Shown: positions 45,801 to 54,964, counted from the stretch's first letter. The stretch is DNA of 64,000 nucleotides from Symbiodinium sp. CCMP2592 (GCA_905221615.1 CAJNDT010000322.1:65001-129000), one strand, 5' to 3'. Notes: generated by a model not told the origin, from the sequence alone. A program made the numbers and translations.

Positions 45801-48800
45801 CTGGTGTCTCGCAAATTTCGTGGCATTACCTGATTCCAGACATCACCATCTCCGAGACGCTGGAGCTGTTGAGCTGTGATGCGGTTTCCCTCTATGTGGG
45901 GGGCTTGGCTGGAATCGATCCTGTAGTGGCCAACACTGTATCAGTGCGACAGCGGCAACAGTTGTGCGAAGGTTTTGGACAGGAAGATGCAGATGCTTCG
46001 GTTATATGAGTCGAACTCTGAAGCTCCAGTCATGGTGAAGTCTCTTGGGCCAGAGTTGGCACTTGTTCCCAGTCAGGGTTTCACGCCGGGTCATTGTGGC
46101 TGTTTGCAGATCAGTGTTCTTGCTTTGGAACTGCCAGGCTGGGCCAAGGCATTGCGGGCACTGTCTTCCTTACGCAGGAACCAGTCAACATCCCAAACTG
46201 CTACCAGGACTGCTGCGAAATTCTTGGAAAACCTAAGAGCCGCAAGCAGAGGCCAGCATAGTACAGCTCAACCACGGCTTGCAGTGCAGTCACACCTAGG
46301 ACCTAGACCAACCATCCACATTCGAAGAGAAAGATGCTTTAGTAGGTGCAACTTGACAGAACAACTCCGATATCAGGAAGTGCTGACATGTTATTGTGTG
46401 CATGCATTCGTGGTAGTTGCGAACATGCCGGTGTGGCGAATGCATTGGTCCCCTGTCGCCGTTCACGGCAAAAGCAAGGGTTGCGGCGGTGTGTGTTAGT
46501 ATACAAAGCAACACTGTAGTCACCCATCACTATGCATCAAGTATTTTGACTCCAATCATGCTCAATGTCATTGCAGTTTACAACCTCTTAGGGCGCAAAT
46601 GCACCCTCATGGAGCTGCTTGCATCTCGGTAAAGCCGACCTCTGGAATTCCTTTTGGTCATGATCTCCAGATGGATCCTCGCAGGCTGCATTTCGCTTCT
46701 AAGCGTTTTTTGCCTCGTGGTCTTAGCTTCGAAGAAGCAGAGAACGGTGGCTATGAGTCTTTCGAGTTCCAGTGCCAGGAAGCTTTGGAGTGGTTCTGCT
46801 GGCGATCCTCACGACGGTGAGGGGTTGTACATGGTCTTCAACAGCTTGCTAGTTTTCCTCTCAGTGATGGTCGCCGTAGTCGGCGCATTTACAACCTTGA
46901 CGACGTCCTCGTACATTCGCCTCGTGCGAAGCTCGTGTTGGTATGTCGTGATGGTAGTGCAATGTGGTCTAGGCCTCGGGGTTTCCACAGTTTGGTGTAT
47001 GCACTTTGTGGGCATGCGCTCCTTCGTGCTTTGGAGAATTGACGTTGAGGAGGAGCTGAACACACCCGTCGGCTTTGAACTGGGGCTGACATTGCTATCG
47101 GCTGGCGTTTGCTGGCTTTTTGCTAGCCTGGCTATACATGTGTCCGTCGGCCAAACGGTAATCTTTAAAAGTCACTACACTCGAATGCCCGCAGCTACGG
47201 TGTTGCTTTCTACTGGTGTGGGAAGTATGCACTACCTCGGGCTGTTGGCGGAGCACGGCCAGTTTGTTTGCGTCTTTGATGGATGGCTTGTGCTGCTAAG
47301 CGTCCTGGTGTGTTTAGGGTGCTGTTCCATCATCCTTGTAGTTATCGGTAATCTGCCCAACAAGACACTCTGGCGATGTGCCGGTTCGTGCCTGGTGGCG
47401 ACACTTGCGAGTGTGGTACATTACTTCGGCATGCTGCCGGTTTCCCACTTTGTTCGTCAAGAATTGATTGAGACATTGCTTGGTGCGGAGCCACTGGACG
47501 TCACAGCAGAAGCCACGGTGATCGTGGCCTTGTTCTGTGATGTGTTGTTGATGACTGGAAATGCCTTTTATTTGGAAGTCATCAAGGACCGCGACAAACA
47601 AGCCATGGCAGAAGAGCTCGAGTACAAGCAGTATGTAAGCGATGCCCGAAAACTCATCAAGGCCTCCAGAATGATGCAATTCCCCTTGGCACTCGTTCGA
47701 GCCCAGGAGTTCAAGAAGCTCGGCAGGTTGGCACAGCATGAATGGTTGCGAGACAAGAACTTATTGCTCATGCTGGATACTCCCCGCGCGGCAGCAAAAC
47801 TTCGCAGGAAAGGTTGCATTGTTTTCTTCTCGCATCAATGGCTTTCCGCACAGCTTCCAGATCCGGATGAGCGTCAGTACACTGCTATGGTGAGGGCTAT
47901 TGAGGATATGGTGCGGGTGCGACGCTTATCAATCAGCAACATCTTTGTCTGGGTTGATTACTGTAGCATTCCGCAGTGTTCTGCTGAGCAGCAGCAGCTT
48001 GCCATCAACTCTCTACCGGCGCCGCTCGGCCCTCTTCTGTTCGTGTCAGTGCCAGTTTTTGCATCAGTAGTGACAGCAGCTTCAAATGCAGATGCTCATG
48101 CCCCACGTTTGCGGCCTAAGGTATGTCGCAGCCTGCTCAGCATTCATCATCGTGGCCCCTGAGGCGATGCATGCCGAGCGGAAGTGCCCTTGTAATTTTG
48201 CATCCTATTCGAGCCGGTTCTGGTGTCGTTGTGAAGTTTTTTGTGCCGTTCTGACGGCCATGAGCCACCATTGGACAGACACGGATGCAAGCTTTCTGGT
48301 TTCACGGAGCATGGCTCGAACGGTGAGCGTGGATATGGTGCCCACCGACTCTGAAGAAGGTTTAAGACAGCGAGTGTATTTGACTAGTGGAGGTGGGCTG
48401 CAGCCGCTGCCGTTCATGGATGAAGATGGCATGCAGAACCAGTTCGTGGACTTATTGGACGTATATTCTGGCGAACTGGACTGCTGCGTTCGGCAGCACA
48501 AAACCGCAACGGGAGAACATGTTCTGTGCGACAAGTTGCGTGTTGTGCATGCGCTCACGGGTCTTTATGGTAGTATGCTGGTGCAGATGCTGAGGCTCCG
48601 CATGCAGAAGCCGCGTGAAAGGCACTTGCTCAGGTTGCAGCGTTTGGGCGAGAAGTTGATAAACGCTCGCGACGTCTACTTCCCACCGCAGTATTTCGGG
48701 AGTCGCATCGAAGCCATGCACGAGTATCTTCAGAACTTCTCCAATTCCACTAGGCAGAGCTCAGACGATGATTCCAGCTTGGGTTCCCCCACCTCGACAC

Positions 48801-51800
48801 AGAATTCCATCCAGGTCGAGGAGCTCCTTGCGGACCTCGATGAGCATGGCGATGGAGATGGCTCAAGTGACAACTCCGCCGCAGATGCGGACCGGGACGA
48901 TGAGTCTGAACACTTCGAGGCAGTGGTAGAAGCACGGATCTGATGTGCCCAGACACACGAATGCGTGCAATCCGGGCCTTGGTTGGCAGCTTGGTCACCA
49001 TGAGGCACAGTCGATTACGCACCTCAACTACAGGCGTTGCTGTCCTGCAGCATACGACGGAGAACGGGGAGTTTTTGAACCCAGTGTTTCACATCTATCA
49101 GAGCGTTTGTGCGTGTCAGTTGTTGTCGAAAAAGGAAGGACTACTCTTGCAACATTCCACTCAATTTCGTGAGCGAAGTCATGCTTCTTCCTGTTTCTGC
49201 CTTCACCGATGCTGATCTGATAAAGTCCCAGGACAGCCGCTTTGACCAGTCGTTCGACCAAGACACGGGCTACCACACCAGAAGCATGATCGTGGTGGCT
49301 TTGAAATTATGACGATCATGATGTCTTCTGCTGGTGTGGATGCGAGAGCTTTGAGGAAAGCAGAGCTTTGAGGAAAGGTGTTTGGACTCCTCGATCGATT
49401 TATGCGGGGGCCAAGGTTCCGATTGTGGACTTTGAGGGCCAGTGCACCGGAGTCATCCAGGCAATGGAGCATTTAGAGACTTACTTACATTCATCGGGTC
49501 AGCTTCGATGATGATTCCAGTTGCTCAAGAGGCTATCAACAAGATGCCTAGCGGCTTTGATGCCGAGATCCGGCCAAGAGGCAAGCTCGCCGTTCCTTTC
49601 TCCAGACAGGATGAGTGCCCTGTTTCCATCAATCGCTTGCCTTCGAACAGGTTGTGCCCGATGGTCGAGTCAAGTGGCAGCATCTGAGGCGAATGCTCCT
49701 GCACTTGGCCGAGCATATAGCAATCGCCCTCCAGAACGCGGAAGTGTACCGCGAGGCGGAGCAGCAGATTAAATTGTACTTCTGGGTTTCAGGTGTCAGA
49801 GGGTCTGCTGCAACCCTGCGCAAACAGGCCATCAACTGCAGCGATCGTGCCACGGGCTTGCTCAACACCATCCAGAGCATGTCACAGGAGCCATTGCCAC
49901 TTTGAAGGGGCTCGGAGCCTACGCATAGGAGCCCTGCCACAGGATCTAGGCCCTCAGTCTCTGCTCCTGATGGTCACGATGCACGCGCCCCTTGGTGGCT
50001 TATGCAGACTAGAACACAACATGGAACAGCTGAGAGTGTGGTCGAACAGAGCTACTCAGGAGCAAAGTGTGCAGTGCACAGAGGCGGGTGACTTTACAGA
50101 GCCGCAGACCGCAGAGCATCGCAGATTTGTGTAGCGTTCCACAAGGTGCAGCGTCTTCCTCCTTGACGAGGCGGCGCAGCAGCTCTGGTCCGTCTCCACG
50201 GACACCGGGGCAGAGATCCGCATACCCAAAGACAAGGGCTGCGCGGCTTTGTGTCGAGAAGCACACCAGGTGCTCACCAACTCTTACAGTTTCCAAACTA
50301 AGACTAAGGTATTGCTGGAGAATGCTGCTGCCAAGGAAGGGTCATCAACATCCCTGATTCTTTGGCAGCTTTAAGCACCGCACAAACTGCACACCGGACC
50401 GTGCCAGCACGAGGACGCCTACGCCCAATAAGTCCAAGCTATGTGCTGGAATCGCTTTCCAAGACGTCCTGAAAGCGGGGGGCTGGGGTTGGGCTCGCAA
50501 GTCATTAAGAGAGGTGCATGAATTCATCTGCGTCGACTTCACCATTGTCAGCATAGTAGTAGTAACCACCTTTCTGTGTTGCACGGCATTCTCGAAACTG
50601 TAGTTTCGGCACCACTTGCCGGGGTGGGAGATGTTGACGTGGATGATCATGATGACGATGACGGTGGAGCTGATGCTGCCGGTGATAACGAGAAAGACCA
50701 CAAGGATGAAGTGATATCGTCTTCGCGTGTGCTTCTCGTCCACTGAGTGGTGGCGCGACACAGCGCGACCACAGTTCCAACCAATGTCTGGTGCACCGAC
50801 ACTTTTCGCGCATGCAGAATTTTGGATTTTCAGGGCCAAAGTGTTCCGAAATTATATTCCTAACTCATATGGGTGAACGGGCACATTGTGTCTCGCCTGT
50901 ACGCCAAAATCCAACCCACCCGCTTTATTTGTGCCGCGTGTCCGCGCATGTCTTGTCGAAACATGCAACCCTCTGGTGTACGGATGCAGTGGCTTCTGGC
51001 CGCTGAGGCTTGCATTTTGTAGGCACTCAAGCAGAGCTGCGGCCCAAGGATGCATACGCTGATCCGCGCTTCAACAAGCAAGTGGACATCCAGACAGGCA
51101 GGATTTCAATTCAACCCTTTGAGAGACAATCTGTGCAAGTGCATGGCAAATCAGGCTACCGGACCAGGAGTATCCTGGCTGTCCCGATCATTGCAAGGGG
51201 TGAGTCTCACACCTCTCACGTCGTCGGCGTCATTCAGATGATCAACAAGGTGGAGGGAGAGAGAGAGTGAGAAACCTTGTGTTTGTGAAGTCTTTCTGGG
51301 GGGAACATAACGCCACAGGCTACTACGATTGCATGGGGATATGCTGCATGTTCAACTTCTTCCAGAGCGGGGAGCTATGACGGGTGCCAGCGGGGCGGGG
51401 TTTCTCTCGGTAGTTGGCGTACAGGGTGGGGGGGGGCTCCTCCCCGTGGTTTGTAGTTCTTTGCCGCTGCCGAAAGCGACCGCAAGCCCCAATGTCGCCC
51501 CCCTGTCACTACCACAATGGGGGAATGGGGGGAGCGGGCGCGCTAACTGATCCCGAAGCCCGGCAGACAGACAGAGAGAGCTTGTACGGTTTACGTTGTG
51601 CTAATCGTGAGCACACAGGTCGCTTATGATGGGCAGCTGGAGTACTTCGACGATGAAGATGTGGAGATCATGGAGCTTTTCGCATCCTTTGTGGGTCCCA
51701 AGCTGCCGCCTCGGGAAGTCGGCTTTGGCTTTGCTGCAACGTGCTGCGGTAGCTGCCCCAGGACTTCCTCGATGCTTTCGGTCCCGAGCTCAGCACTGGC

Positions 51801-52515
51801 ACCTGCCCAGTCCGGAAGGAAAAGCCCGTTTTGCCGCCCTTCCGCCCAGGGCACAGAGAAGAAGGAAGTCTCGGAAGGGCGCTTGGCTCTCGGTTTGGAG
51901 ATTCCGACCTCCCCTGGATCACAGCGGCCGCTGGGCGAGGCTTATGGAACCGACAGCAAGGGCTGGAGGGCTGCTTTTAGGGGCGCCGCATTTAGCCGAG
52001 GGGCAGAAAGGGCTCGAAGAAGTCGGGCCTGGAGGCACTCGCGGAAAGCTGATGCAGGCACGAAAAGAAGCCTTTTCCCATCTCTGAGGGTATCCTTTCG
52101 TTCTCCGGGCCGTTTGGAGGTGACGTTTCCACGTAGTGTGGGGCTTTACGATGCTGCTCGTCGAGCAAGGCATCGGCATGTACAAATGGTTACAAATGTA
52201 TAGAGATGGAATGTAGGAGCCCCCTGAATACCGGGGGGCGAGTCTTGGAGACAAGATGTGTCGGCCAGCCCATCAGCCGACAAAAGCGACCTTGGTGAAG
52301 CACGCGGCGTATGCGGTAGCTCCGCCAGTAGTCCTTCTGATTGAAGGACAACTTTGCAAAGTTCTATGTTGCTGGCGTGGTCTTGGCCTTCGACCATCTT
52401 CATGGATGCAGGGCTGCAGTGAGTTCTGTATCAAAAAAGAGCTCTAGAAGTGTGACTTCTTCCTTGGCTTCTAACGGAGGAAAGAAGATCATTTATCGGG
52501 ACCTGAAGCCGGAGA
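27054..52515 (+). CDS. cGMP-dependent protein kinase gene, partial (exons spread over 25 kb)
   Basis: At least fifteen short exon-like blocks on the plus strand give, in the right order, the parts of a protozoan-type PKG: three cyclic-nucleotide-binding (CNB) domains, then a kinase domain as far as the catalytic loop. Where I checked the joins, splicing at GT, GC or GA donors and AG|G acceptors restores family motifs across codons: [73 protein letters not shown]. No in-frame stop remains inside these joined parts. A PKG would be cytosolic or membrane-associated and activated by cGMP. The N-terminus and everything after the HRD-type loop (DFG, APE and later) are not seen. They may lie in exons I missed, beyond 64 kb, or be lost. 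Several other genes and elements sit in its introns. Confidence 0.8.
28040..29493 (+). CDS. PKG exons: second cyclic-nucleotide-binding domain
   Basis: Blocks in order: [12 protein letters not shown] (about 28040-28075), [13 protein letters not shown] (about 28119-28160), [20 protein letters not shown] (from 28346), SGKFDVI (about 28481-28500), [11 protein letters not shown] (about 28639-28672), [16 protein letters not shown] (from about 28738), [11 protein letters not shown] (about 28848-28880) and DFKAVLAA (about 29457-29485). The cassette [16 protein letters not shown] is split by an intron with a GT donor, and the frame is restored exactly. The Arg of PRAAT is kept. A block linking KFDV to GQLKPG (the short strand with VSAVASGKS) lies near 28555-28600 and is less certain. 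Confidence 0.8.
29642..31505 (+). CDS. PKG exons: third cyclic-nucleotide-binding domain
   Basis: Blocks: [14 protein letters not shown] (about 29642-29685), [14 protein letters not shown] (about 29846-29886), then GT-AG splicing to [14 protein letters not shown] (about 29970-30015), and [20 protein letters not shown] (about 31438-31505). The cassette [16 protein letters not shown] keeps Glu and Arg, with Gly in place of the common Pro. I did not find the short strand expected between GQA and EARY; it should lie between 30020 and 31430. Confidence 0.8.
30020..31425 (+). other. PKG intron sequence, nothing else recognised
   Basis: No element, repeat array or second gene is visible. A small missing exon of the third nucleotide-binding domain is expected somewhere here. 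Confidence 0.4.
31506..32465 (+). other. Intron stretch with GT run and one copy of the recurring CAACGAAG motif
   Basis: (GT)n is at about 31966-31993. At about 32110-32182 the sequence GCCAACGAAGCTCCG and, further on, AAAACGTACCTGCC repeat the module seen at 53.3, 55.0, 55.5 and 63.7 kb. No gene is recognised. Confidence 0.6.
32466..32805. repeat. (TGTA/TGCC)n microsatellite at the 5' side of a USP element
   Basis: A decayed tetranucleotide array (TGTATGTC, TGTATGCC, TGCATGTA). The first retroelement coding sequence follows within about 80 bp. Confidence 0.9.
32889..33814 (+). pseudogene. ORF1-like protein of the USP element, frameshifted
   Basis: From ATG 32889 the frame reads [19 protein letters not shown], an acidic stretch and a basic [10 protein letters not shown] segment, and ends at about 33230. 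A second frame, from about 33248, carries [19 protein letters not shown], a helical region with [20 protein letters not shown], and [18 protein letters not shown], and ends at 33814. I infer one former ORF broken near 33190-33250. Position and composition suit a LINE ORF1 (nucleic-acid-binding), but no zinc knuckle or RRM is evident. Confidence 0.5.
33850..34257 (+). pseudogene. USP protease fragment (N-terminal half)
   Basis: The stretch [15 protein letters not shown] (Cys codon 33895-33897) matches the USP Cys box, and [13 protein letters not shown] matches the QHD/E box of the intact copies. The frame then runs to DAFAC and a stop at 34255-34257. No His box or terminal strand follows, so the catalytic site is incomplete. 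It is related to the proteases at 1218-1964 and 43.4-44.3 kb but clearly diverged from both. Confidence 0.7.
34325..34440. repeat. GA-rich and GCAA-rich low-complexity stretch
   Basis: (GA)n with GCGCGC, an AAGC run, and (GA)n again, repeated as two similar halves each ending in CAGGGGGAG. It marks the 3' side of the deleted USP element. Confidence 0.85.
34445..35600. other. No recognisable gene
   Basis: Stretch between the deleted USP element and the glucanase gene. Open frames are short and without motifs. Confidence 0.5.
35630..36885 (+). CDS. GH16 family endo-beta-glucanase, five exons, apparently intact
   Basis: Exons 35630-35698, 35751-35902, 35969-36078, 36181-36250 and 36321-36885 add up to 966 nt, giving 321 residues plus TGA. 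All introns are GT..AG with AG|G acceptors (52, 66, 102 and 70 nt). The start [16 protein letters not shown] looks like a signal peptide. The mature part carries the signatures of fungal-type GH16 laminarinase/licheninase proteins: [42 protein letters not shown], the catalytic EFDIIE (its first Glu split by the fourth intron), [24 protein letters not shown] and CGDLGSPTF. Both catalytic Glu and the central Asp are present, so hydrolysis of beta-1,3 or mixed-linkage glucan outside the cell or in vacuoles is likely. It sits in the intron between the PKG nucleotide-binding and kinase exons. The first exon and its 52-nt intron are the least certain. Confidence 0.85.
36886..38707 (+). other. Intron stretch with GA repeats and a possible coiled-coil exon
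   Basis: (GA)n lies at about 37905-37940 and 38040-38070. Around 37250-37350 a frame reads [15 protein letters not shown] and WAQLKKEQG, a coiled-coil-like piece with no clear owner. I found no kinase exon before 38708. Confidence 0.4.
38708..41119 (+). CDS. PKG exons: kinase N-lobe
   Basis: Exons with supported edges: 38708-38761 ([18 protein letters not shown], the glycine loop), 38914-38956 ([14 protein letters not shown], with the ATP-binding Lys), 39076-39129 ([18 protein letters not shown]), 40730-about 40793 ([18 protein letters not shown]), 40980-41028 ([16 protein letters not shown], the hinge) and 41092-41119 (YNRKGFFGK). Donors are GT (38762, 41029), GC (38957, 39130, probably 40794) and apparently GA (41120). 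All acceptors but one are AG|G. A few residues between the fourth and fifth exon (usually F-N-D or similar) are missing. The composition GILGCGGFG and [11 protein letters not shown] is typical of PKG rather than PKA. Confidence 0.85.
39130..40729 (+). other. PKG intron, AT-rich low-complexity part
   Basis: About 1.6 kb without a second gene. 39430-39700 and 40320-40460 hold decayed runs of TTTTAC/CTTTTGC or AAAGGC type. Nothing else is seen. Confidence 0.5.
41164..41397. repeat. (TA)n and (TGTA)n microsatellite at the 5' side of a USP element
   Basis: Begins with TA repeats (41164-41190), changes to TGTATG with AAGGGCATGTATATG, and ends as almost pure (GTAT)n directly before the element sequence. 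The same tetranucleotide resumes at 44488 on the other side. Confidence 0.9.
42842..43306 (+). pseudogene. NLS-bearing N-terminal part of the USP element protein, frameshifted
   Basis: The frame starts with ATG at 42842 and reads [12 protein letters not shown], a strong nuclear localisation signal, then Ser/Pro/Gly-rich sequence. After about 43200 the protein-like signal moves to another frame ([20 protein letters not shown], about 43287-43420), and finally to the frame of the protease. I infer one former ORF of roughly 490 codons with two frameshifts upstream of the USP domain. Confidence 0.5.
43420..44318 (+). CDS. USP-type ubiquitin-specific protease domain, catalytic residues complete
   Basis: The frame is open from 42408, but protein-like sequence begins near 43420. 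Motifs: Cys box [15 protein letters not shown] (Cys codon 43491-43493), QHDVAEYL (43689 on), the core strand [10 protein letters not shown], His box [14 protein letters not shown] (His codon 44163-44165), CDDSKV (Asp codon 44223-44225) and the last strand [12 protein letters not shown] before TGA. Spacing between Cys and His is about 225 residues, compact for a USP but similar to the LINE copy (190). The module has no internal stop although the upstream part of the element is frameshifted. Ubiquitin or a ubiquitin-like protein is the expected substrate; this is inferred from the fold. Confidence 0.85.
44488..44600. repeat. (TGTA)n microsatellite at the 3' side of a USP element
   Basis: ATGTATGTATGTACGTATGC-type array at 44488-44536, a 40-bp unique gap, and a second short run at 44583-44597. 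Confidence 0.9.
44601..45120 (+). other. Intron stretch, nothing recognised
   Basis: (GT)n at about 44638-44670; no gene motif. Confidence 0.4.
45121..51752 (+). CDS. RIIa plus tandem GAF domain protein, multi-exon, nested in a PKG intron
   Basis: Exon-like blocks in order. RIIa-type dimerisation domain at about 45221-45320 ([27 protein letters not shown]). First GAF: about 45810-45898 ([20 protein letters not shown]), 45946-46035, 49205-49300 ([19 protein letters not shown]), 49400-49465 ([19 protein letters not shown]) and 49640-49760 ([20 protein letters not shown]). Second GAF: about 50150-50245 ([20 protein letters not shown]), 51022-51255 ([31 protein letters not shown]) and 51605-51710 ([20 protein letters not shown]). 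The last frame runs on to 52203 with a basic tail. Tandem GAF domains bind cGMP or cAMP in phosphodiesterases, and RIIa folds occur in such protist proteins, but no HD-type phosphodiesterase domain follows here. Exon edges are approximate. An MHYT gene interrupts the first GAF. Confidence 0.65.
46660..48943 (+). CDS. MHYT-domain membrane sensor with C-terminal HET/TIR-like domain
   Basis: ATG at 46660. Exon 1 runs to about 48018, with a short intron to about 48121; shifting frame there restores [21 protein letters not shown]. The intron edges are ambiguous by one base and no standard donor fits. The N-terminal 300 residues have about seven hydrophobic segments with MHYT-type motifs MHFVGM, MHYLGL and VHYFGM, the metal/gas-sensing MHYT fold. 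After a charged linker comes a soluble part with VFFSHQWLS and [12 protein letters not shown], resembling HET or TIR-like folds. The C-terminus is acidic and Ser-rich. The total is about 725 residues, ending at TGA 48941-48943. Having mainly one large exon, it looks like a retrogene compared with its exon-rich surroundings. It lies inside an intron of the GAF gene. Confidence 0.75.
52347..52515 (+). CDS. PKG exons: start of kinase C-lobe and catalytic loop
   Basis: Exon 52347-52404 reads [20 protein letters not shown] and joins YNRKGFFGK of the exon ending 41119 in frame. Exon 52480-about 52512 reads [11 protein letters not shown], the catalytic loop with Asp and Lys. Both apparent donors (52405 and about 52512) begin GA, a type reported for dinoflagellates. 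If the second is not used, the frame reads ETCLRP and soon stops, which would mean decay. No DFG or APE exon was found between here and 64 kb. Confidence 0.75.
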
Positions 52516-52644
52516 CCTGCCTGAGACCTGCAATCGGAAGAGAGCTGAGGCAGTAGCACTCAGTGATCATGAAGGAACCATGCGCGATGGCATTGTATCT
52601 TAGGAGCCGTTTTGCCGACGGAAGGTTTCGTTCCCACGGTAGCA

Positions 52645-53193
52645 ATGGCACTTGCAGGGCTGGATGAAGAACTTACACGCAAGATTCGTTCAGCCCGGCC
52701 TAAACCTGCGCCGAGTGCTCGACGCGGGGAAGCCTACCTTGAAGGCCGTGGAAGCGGGGGGTCTCAGGAGCTGCGAGATGCAGCTTCTGCAGATGCTCTG
52801 CTGGTCGCTCGCGTAACAAGCCTCGCCCCGCTGTTGCACGCCACTCGCGTGGCTGGAAAGTCGATTCAGGCTGCTGCGGCAGGCCTTCTGCGGAGTACCA
52901 AGAGCATCGCGGCAGACACGACCTTCCAGAAACAACTCGAGGACAAAGATCCTCCAGCAGCTTCTGGGACCAAGGCCATGATCGACGCATTCCATGACAT
53001 CGGACAGGCTTTGGCTGACTTGGCGGCCAATCTGTCAAACCGTGTCCTGGCCCCGCTGGAAGCACTCTCCAACAGCCTGAAGGCAGGGACAAAGTCTCCT
53101 GTGACTAGCGTAGGCGTGTGGACACCTGACGTGCAGGAGGAGTGTGTGGAAGAGAGGCTGAAGCTTTTGGAGCTTGATCAGCAGGACACGTAA
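52645..53193 (+). CDS. Helical protein exon, possibly BAR-like
   Basis: ATG at 52645 in a frame open from 52612; 183 codons to a TAA at 53191. After a basic N-terminus (KIRSARPKPAPSARR) the sequence is helical with heptad-like hydrophobics: MIDAFHDIGQALADLAANL and VLAPLEALSNSLKAG. This pattern (whole-length amphipathic helix, then a PLE-type turn) resembles BAR-domain helices. It may be one exon of a longer gene; it ends with ERLKLLELDQQDT just before a (GT)n repeat. No neighbour supports a role. Confidence 0.4.
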   Translation: MALAGLDEELTRKIRSARPKPAPSARRGEAYLEGRGSGGSQELRDAASADALLVARVTSLAPLLHATRVAGKSIQAAAAGLLRSTKSIAADTTFQKQLEDKDPPAASGTKAMIDAFHDIGQALADLAANLSNRVLAPLEALSNSLKAGTKSPVTSVGVWTPDVQEECVEERLKLLELDQQDT

Positions 53194-53198
53194 GAGGG

Positions 53199-53264
53199 AT
53201 GTGTGTGTGTGTGTGTGTGTGTCTCTGGGTGTCTCTGGGTGTCTGTGTGTGTGTGTGTGTGTGT
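53199..53264. repeat. (GT)n microsatellite
   Basis: Two (GT)n runs separated by CTCTGGGTGTCTCTGGGTGT. The recurring CAACGAAG module follows immediately. Confidence 0.9.
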
Positions 53265-53415
53265 GAACCTCTCCTTCATGAGATAAGGGGCTCACAACCA
53301 TTTTTCGCCAACCTTTTCAGGCGACCACCGGGGGAGCGGTGGTCAACGAAGACCTCCCCAAAAACCCTGTGCAAACGTACCTGCTCTCTCCACCCTTATC
53401 GCATCTGGGGCAGTC
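53265..53415 (+). repeat. Recurring module, copy with GTGGTCAACGAAGAC
   Basis: Starts GAACCTCTCCTTCATGAGAT next to (GT)n and contains GGTGGTCAACGAAGAC and CTGTGCAAACGTACCTGCTC. Shares these blocks with 54965-55135 and, more distantly, with 32110-32182 and the terminal repeats of the Penelope-like element. Confidence 0.7.
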
Positions 53416-53647
53416 GAGCCAACTGGTGAATGAGGAGTGGAGCTGACGACGAGGACGAGGATTACGACGACGAACACGAAGACGTTTTGCCACAGCCATA
53501 CACAGCCAGCAAGAGTACCTTGAACAGAGACTCCGTCCGAGAGTGCACCCAACACTTTCTCCGTGTACCGACAACGGCTTTCCGTCATGGTCTCCATCGG
53601 AGGCAGTCCTCGTTGAAGGGGATATTCCTCCACCCTTTGGGGTGCTT

Positions 53648-53769
<122 letters not shown>

Positions 53770-54964
53770 CCCTTCACCTACTCACCTACTCACCTGAGTT
53801 CTCGCTGTGGGTATTATTTACTGAAACCTTCTCACTCGCGAAGAGGGTAGACAACGTACGACTCTGGTAATTCTAGAGTGGTCTGTGAGCCCTCCACCAG
53901 CTCGTCTGTCCCGCTTATTCGTATTTCCATGCTCTCTATTCTGCCTTTGCACAGGAGGGCATATGCATCTGACATAAGGTTTGCGGTAGAGTGCTAACGC
54001 ATTCTTCAAAGCACAATCGGTCGGATTCGCCATATATATGCAAAAATTCGGCATATGTCAGTTGAAGCACATCAGCAACATCACCTGCACGAACGTGTGC
54101 CCCGATGCCGGTGGCACGATGCAGCGGTACCGACAGCACAACCAGGGCAGGAACACCAGTCTGCCACTGACCATGGCTGGTCACCAGGCACACGCGTTGT
54201 CACAGCTGAAGGGAACACTTGTCATGCCAGTGAACACGGCAGAATCACCGCACAGCAGCATACCACATTGCCCTAAGATTTTCAACAGGCATGCGCCCCT
54301 GTCAAGGGGCACTGTGTGTGACTGAGTGAGTGTGTGTATGTGTGAGAACCTCTTTCACGAAAGCTAGCTCTGTTGAGCTTGCGGGAGTTGTCCTTTAGCA
54401 ATTCAACGGACGTCCAAGAGTTAAGTTGGGGGTGGGGGGGGGAGGGGGTGCCGCCCCCCCCTCACCTCGTTCATGAAGTATCTTCGAAGGATAAGGTGCG
54501 GCGCGCCACCCCTCCCTCCCCTCCCTCCTTGAAGGTTGCGGCGCGTCGGATAAGGTAGAGGGGGGGGGCCCTCTCCCCTACCCTCAAGTCTCTCCCCCTC
54601 CCCCCCCCCTCGCAAGGTCCCTCAGTTTGCTTCTGTTTGAAGTCTGTTGCTTGCGCTGCGGCTTGGCTCCAGCTCTTCCGTCTCTCTCGCAGCGCTTCAG
54701 TGTCATGTGCAGGTGAATTTCGCAACAATTGTCGGCGGCTAGCGCATTTGCTAAAGACTACCCTTCTCTCGAAATCTTTCAGCGCCTTGACATGTTCTGT
54801 CTCTAAGCCACCAGAACTCGGAGATAGAATCTGGCTCCACGCCTTTTTTCAGTTGTAGTCTTCATGTCAAACGTCCCCCCGTGCAAGTCATTCGCATCGC
54901 CTCACCAGTCACCCCGTGTTCCCAGCTACGCTTCCTTTCCCGTAGCTTTCGTCGCCCTCTTCTC
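53770..54964. other. No recognisable gene; G/C-rich low-complexity block
   Basis: 54420-54620 has runs of G and C with two partial copies of GATAAGGT(G/A) plus CGGCGCG. No gene motif is seen. Confidence 0.5.
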
